A stretch of DNA of 64,000 nt from Trichosphaerium sp. ATCC 40318. Lineage: Eukaryota; Discosea; Flabellinia; Trichosidae. How positions within the stretch are numbered: position 1 is the stretch's first letter; every line of letters starts with the position of its first letter. The stretch spans positions 1 to 64,000 of the forward strand of contig JALMLS010000411.1 of NCBI GenBank assembly GCA_038496445.1, written 5' to 3'. This document shows, piece after piece, positions 59,603 through 64,000 of the stretch. A program made the position numbers and the translations under genes. The notes under the pieces were generated by a model. It was not told the DNA's origin, made no database searches, and was given only the letters and a program-made list of their open reading frames with translations.

Positions 59603-61519
59603 TCATGAACCTATACTGTTGCTCCAAGGGTCCGTGGGAAAATACACATCGGATACGTTTCTTGATTGCTGATAAAGAGCACCAACTTGCGTTTGAATTG
59701 TCCCTACGAAATTGAAAGCACAACTGTAAATGTCAAGTTTAATGAACAACAATTAACCAATCAATCACTCGAATTTATTGTGTAAAATCTGTAGAATCCA
59801 TAGAGAAGCTAAAACTTCCACTCCACCTATTATATACAGCACTAAAAGATGATTGTCTTCCACTTTCAGATGATACCTCTAAAACATAGCTTTTTTCAAC
59901 TAATCACGTGGTTTAGTTATAAAACACGTGTCAAAAGAAAACGTACTAGCGTATTTTTTACAGAGAGAACGTAGCTGTTTAGCGTCAATTGTGACTGCTA
60001 CATCGTATACTTCCTGGGCATTACTTCTATCCAGGATTTTAAAAAGATAATCAGAACAAAGCTGTTTAAGCCTTGGAAGATCAAGTGTATGAGCCTCGAC
60101 CATAATGTCGAGAACAATATCATAATCCCAATCATATGGGTCTATGGTACCGCTATAAATAAAGAATACTACAGCATGTACAACCTAGACAAAGTGTGTA
60201 ACTAAAAGATTTTGTTTGTAGTTTGTATGGTACTCAAAAGAAAAAGACTATGCTCACTTTGTACACTGATTTAAGAGTTATTGTTTTCGCAGAACTCTCA
60301 CGCCATCTAGCATGTCCATCTCCAAACATTGCTCTAAAGAAAGGACACCTTGAAGCGAGTATAATCTAAACAAAAATCAGGCGTTTTGTGGGACATGACC
60401 TCTTTTCATTCAAAAAAGCAGAAGAAGGTACTTTATGAGCAAAGATTTTGTTGTTTTCTACTGTTATAGTACAATCTGAGAACCTCTCTATATTAAATGC
60501 TAATTTATAGTCTGTACACAATCTAGTAGGCTTTAGCCTTACTTTCTGTATACCTTCTGTAATGAAAAAAAACCGAGTTAGACATATGTCGTTTTCTTCA
60601 TGTGATATATACTTACCTTCTTTATGTAGTGGTAATTTCTTTTGTAGATAATCTATTTTAAACCTATTTGCAAGTTTAAGTAATTCTTCTGATTCCTAAA
60701 ACCTTCTTAGAAGTCATAAAAAAATTGATGAATATTTTGCTTTGCTCAAAAAAAAAAAAACCAAACAAATTACCTCAAGCGTTGATGTGTTCTTTAGAGT
60801 ACACTGACCGCTATAAATCAGTTTTAAAAGTTTTGTAAACATTCTAGAATTCACATTATCTATTGGGACAACTGTCATATTACTCTAAAGGATGAACATT
60901 ATGACTTTTCGATAAATGAAATTAGGTGCATGTGGAATTTAAAGATGACTCACAAGCATCGATATCAAATATAGCGCGTGCACGTGCCTTTGAATTTGAT
61001 AAAGAACGCGCTTTTGTGGCCATTTCTAAGAGTCCCTTTGCTCTACAGAATAATACTACATTGTGGGCGTGTAGGACGCCGTCAGGAACTATTTTTTAAA
61101 AGTAAGCTATTACTTCTCTACAGTGTTTTTTCAAGGTTTCTTAAACCGTGTTTTTGTAATAACAACGCATGGGCTGTTGTATTTAGTGCTGTAGTTAGAC
61201 ATTAACGTACGTTTAAGTAAAATATCTGCAAACGCTTTATTATTGGTGGCATACGCCATAGCATTCATTCTAGGTTCTGATATACGTATTTGAAAGACTT
61301 TTTTAAATACCAGTACAACGTCAAGCCATCCTGAGCATGTACACAATCGATATCCCTAAAATAGGTTATTATAGTCAGTATCGTATTAAATACCTTAGAT
61401 TCCAAGTCATTAGAGCACTCAGCAAGCGTTCCCTTGTAAATGGACTGTGTAGATTTCGTTTCGAGCAGAATACACTCGTGGTCTACTTTAGTGAGCGTCA
61501 CACTGTCTATGAAAGCCAT
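59603..61519 (-). CDS. protein with two BTB/POZ domains
   Basis: Start at 61519 (MAFIDSVTLTKVDHECILLE), possibly with a missing upstream exon. After an intron, SGWLDVVLVFKKVFQIRISE and then PIDNVNSRMFTKLLKLIYSG mark a first BTB-like domain. The second is canonical: FSDCTITVENNKIFAHK-IIL, ASRCPFFRAMFGDGHARWRE, FFIYSGTIDPYDWDYDIV and MVEAHTLDLPRLKQLCSDYL. A BACK-like helix follows (AQEVYDVAVTIDAKQLRSLC). The C-terminal piece VGTIQTQVGALYQQSRNVSD ends near 59603. Tandem BTB domains occur in LZTR1-like cullin-3 adaptors and in Rho-type BTB proteins, but no kelch repeats or GTPase domain are seen here. Likely cullin-3 ligase adaptor by inference. Confidence 0.75.
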
Positions 61520-61648
61520 TGCGTATTGTTGTCTGGTCTTAACGGTTTGTTAAGGCGGATTTGATTGCAGTTGTATTTATTAGCACTACAACGCCGCATG
61601 TACATTACCCTAGTTCTATATAATCAAAAAGGGGTTTAAATTGTTACT

Positions 61649-62746
61649 ATGTTGCTTAAATACACCAAGTATTGTAGAGTTAGCTGTAGGGTAGGTATTA
61701 GTAACCAAACAGCATTGTTACATAGTTTTGTACTAATTACTGTTAAATAGCGTACGCCATCAAATCATGCTCAAAGAGTACCGTACCGTGGTTTCAATAC
61801 CAAACCACGCAAACAGCGTGTTTATGGAAGCCCAAAACCAAAATTCACCCTAACCCCCGATGGCGCTAAAAGGTGGTACGGAGTACACTAGTAGTAACGT
61901 AACAGCGTAATAACGAAGCGTTTAAAAGGTATTACAACAAAAAAGGTAAAGAGCAAGATACTGATAAACTGGTTGGATGTTTCATATGGGCTCTTAGACA
62001 AGCTCATTGTTGGTCATTTGCTAAAGATGAGTATGTTCATTTGAAGTCTCATAAAGATTTTGAACCGCACATGTACCTATTCTGTTCAATGATAAAAGTG
62101 GCTCCATCTTTTGATGCTGTAAGAGAGATTATTGGAGAGATAGCAGCTTGTAACGTAAAACTTAACTCTTACGCACTCTTCGAGATGGTAAAGATTTGTA
62201 AAAAACATGATGATTTTGATGGGTACGGCACGGATCATCATGATATTTTACACGACCAATTTACTATTTTTTTAAACAAACGATACTATGCTAATCTCAA
62301 GGGCGATGTGTCGTTTGTTTATTCTTTACCAACACGCCAGAAAATCCAACCAAAACCTTCATTGTTTTTTTTTTTTCTTGTTGAAAAAGAAGTTTCTCTT
62401 TTTTTTCGGACCACCTTCACTTTTTAAACTGAATTGCATATGTATAAGTACCTATAAATGTGGTCTACCTCGTCATATTTATAATGTAACTGTATCGGTC
62501 GTTTGGACGGACCCTCATTCAATTTTTTTTTTCTCTTTTTGTTGAGTTTAGTGTTGACATGGTTGTAGGGTAATGGAAGTTAGAGACCTCATTAAAAAAC
62601 ACGACTTCAAGCCTGTGACAGTTGTTTGGATACCAATGATAGAATTGGTTTGTAAGTATGACAAAAAAATTGCTAAGGAGCTTTTGGACGAGCTAGAACC
62701 GTCAGTTGTTAGCGCACACCGTAGATTGGACAATGTATTAGAATAA
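61649..62746 (+). CDS. probable mitochondrial protein with PPR-like helices
   Basis: Start at 61649 (MLLKYTKYCRVSCR), a basic presequence-like start. An intron (donor GTAGGT) leads to RTPSNHAQRVPYRGFNTKPR and KFTLTPDGAKRWY. A second intron (53 nt with donor GTACGG gives the best frame) leads to YYNKKGKEQDTDKLVGCFIW. Helical repeats follow: HKDFEPHMYLFCSMIKVAPS, FDAVREIIGEIAACNVKLNS and YALFEMVKICKKHDDF, a PPR-like pattern. After a ~330-nt intron comes MEVRDLIKKHDFKPVTVVWI and KELLDELEPSVVSAHRRLDN, stop 62744-62746. About 230 residues. PPR-type proteins usually bind organelle RNA or are mitoribosome parts; the specific role is unknown. Confidence 0.55.
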
Positions 62747-62841
62747 AAAGCAGTGTGACAGGCCAACTTTGTAAAAAAAAGCGGTTAATTGACTTTTTAC
62801 TTTTGTTCTTTTTTTTGTTCCAAAGAGCGTTGTACCCCGGT

Positions 62842-63810
62842 ATGGACCTTGATAAATCTAAACAAGGTCTTTTTACAGTTGTTAAATCTAATCTACCTGA
62901 TTTCGAAGAGTATTCTGAAATAAAGGTCGAGGATGTCATAAGCAATAAGGTATACCGCGAACGTTAACACGTGTACGTTATTTTTATTTTTTTGTTTACA
63001 ATTGTAGGTTTTTGCTATTCATGGCGTTCTTTCTAAACAGGTATGTCACGTGGTTGTTGTGAGGCTATTTCTAAATTACCTTAGGAATGTAAAGTGCTTA
63101 TTAAAGGCGGAGAAGAAATAGGATTCGATTCTAAAGCGTCTCAAAGCTTGTACGCTTTTTACGCTGTTTTCTACTGTTTGACATTTTTTTCTTATCACGT
63201 TGAGGTAGATATGGTTTTAGGCAAGTGTATTGGGACGATGACATGGCATCCTGGCTCTTCAATAAATTTGAAAAACACATACCGTCCAATATCAAGAAAG
63301 GCTGGAAGGCTAGTGGCCTAGCAACTCGCCTAACAATGAACAAGTCAGTTTTTTGTATTCTTACAAAATAGGCAAGTGATTTAACGGTTCACTTAGATAC
63401 CAGAGTGGTCATAGATACGAGGCACACATGGACGAGCAGTTCTTCGAGAATTTTAAAAAAAGAAGTGTGTTCAAGGCCCTAATCTATTTGAACGATCCTA
63501 TCGGGGACTATCAAGGTTAGGAGAACATCCAACAACAATTTTTTTTTTGTTAATTGTTTTCTATCAGGAGGAAACTTGAACTTTGTCCATAATTCTACTG
63601 GTAAAATTATAAACTCCATTATACCTAGCGCTGGCACGGTTGTTCTTATATTACAAGGTAACAAATTATTATATCTTTTCTTCGTACGCCGTGTGTAATT
63701 GGTGGATCTTTTTAGGTGATCCCGAAGTAGTCTATGAAGAAGCAGTCGTCACTTCAGGGATAAGAGGAAAATATGTTTTGAATTGCGATGTAATGTACCA
63801 AAAAGGTTAA
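62842..63810 (+). CDS. prolyl-4-hydroxylase-like 2OG-Fe(II) oxygenase domain protein, altered metal ligand
   Basis: Start at 62842 (MDLDKSKQGLFTVVKSNLPD), then VFAIHGVLSKQ-ECKVLIKGG and YWDDDMASWLFNKFEKHIPS. The P4H-type core reads YQSGHRYEAHMDEQFFENFK, with H-x-D for iron, then FKALIYLND-PIGDYQGGNLN, IIPSAGTVVLILQGDPEVVY and EEAVVTSGIRGKYVLNCDVM, stop 63808-63810. In P4H-like enzymes the third iron ligand is a His in the stretch before the VTSG-like motif (usually HEG). Here that place reads VVYEEA, so Tyr replaces it. The Lys of GKYVL that binds 2-oxoglutarate is kept. It may be inactive, use an unusual site, or contain a sequence error. It begins about 95 bases after the upstream stop on the same strand. 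Confidence 0.75.
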
Positions 63811-64000
63811 GGTGGTTTCTCATAACTTAGCACATCCTACAAAATAACATATCCAATCCAATTTTCCTCCTTTTTTCTTAGTCAATAAACAGAATATCAA
63901 ATCAACATCAAAGATGTCTCTAAGCTCCATTGTTATAGTTTTATACAATTTTTAGGTTTATTGGTAATTTTAGAAATAAATCACGTGTCTTTCAAGATGC

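Noticed and set aside
61875-61935. A 23-nt intron in the PPR-like gene
   Set aside because: A 53-nt intron (donor GTACGG, acceptor AAAAG) fits the frame and the usual intron size equally well.

Overview
This window is nuclear DNA of a eukaryote with a compact, AT-rich genome. Almost every gene is split by short introns, mostly 33-120 nt. The donor is very often GTACGT (sometimes GTAAGT, and in a few places GC), and the acceptor is usually a T-rich run ending in TAG or CAG. The genes are eukaryotic core genes: RPB5, calcineurin B, QCR9, Emg1, Noc1, Noc2, Dbp5 and FKBP-TPR. There are no operons, Shine-Dalgarno sites or prokaryotic mobile elements. The aquaporin type, an EF-hand alternative NADH dehydrogenase and an NCL-like cation exchanger suggest a unicellular protist, possibly a stramenopile or an early-branching fungus-like lineage. 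I cannot fix the lineage from the sequence.

Layout. 0-5 kb: class-3 aldehyde dehydrogenase (runs off the left edge), a small unknown protein, and a multi-RRM RNA-binding protein. 5-13.3 kb: aquaporin, cation exchanger, F-box/LRR protein, Emg1/Nep1, and a cytochrome bc1 small subunit. 13.4-24.3 kb: aspartyl aminopeptidase, a 6-kb multi-exon secreted protein (protease-like start, repeated beta domains, vWD-like module, EGF repeats), and a protein related to a radical-SAM-annotated family. 24.7-33.5 kb: an FG-repeat domain fused to a Dbp5-type DEAD-box helicase, Noc2, and a cyclin Y/Pho80-type cyclin. 33.9-45 kb: EF-hand NADH dehydrogenase, tRNA-Glu, a membrane protein, an OXLD1-like mitochondrial protein, two unknowns, an FKBP-TPR immunophilin, a DHHC palmitoyltransferase and an F-box protein. 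45-52.7 kb: a repeat protein ending in a PD-(D/E)XK-type nuclease domain, two near-identical ~390-bp blocks each carrying tRNA-Glu(CTC), RPB5, a 2OG-Fe(II) oxygenase and calcineurin B. 52.7-64 kb: UBX protein, ankyrin protein, Noc1 (with a tRNA-Gly gene nested antisense in an intron), a double-BTB protein, a mitochondrial PPR-like protein and a prolyl-hydroxylase-like protein.

Functional links. Emg1, Noc1 and Noc2 all act in ribosome assembly, and Noc1 and Noc2 are partners in other eukaryotes. Dbp5 acts in mRNA export at the nuclear pore, and its FG extension fits that location. QCR9, the NADH dehydrogenase, OXLD1 and the PPR-like protein are mitochondrial. Calcineurin B, the EF-hand dehydrogenase and the cation exchanger relate to calcium. 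The palindrome CACGTG occurs far more often than base composition predicts, in intergenic DNA and in introns.

Exon boundaries were read by eye from frame continuity and splice signals. Spans of multi-exon genes are given as start codon to stop codon, and inner boundaries are approximate unless stated.
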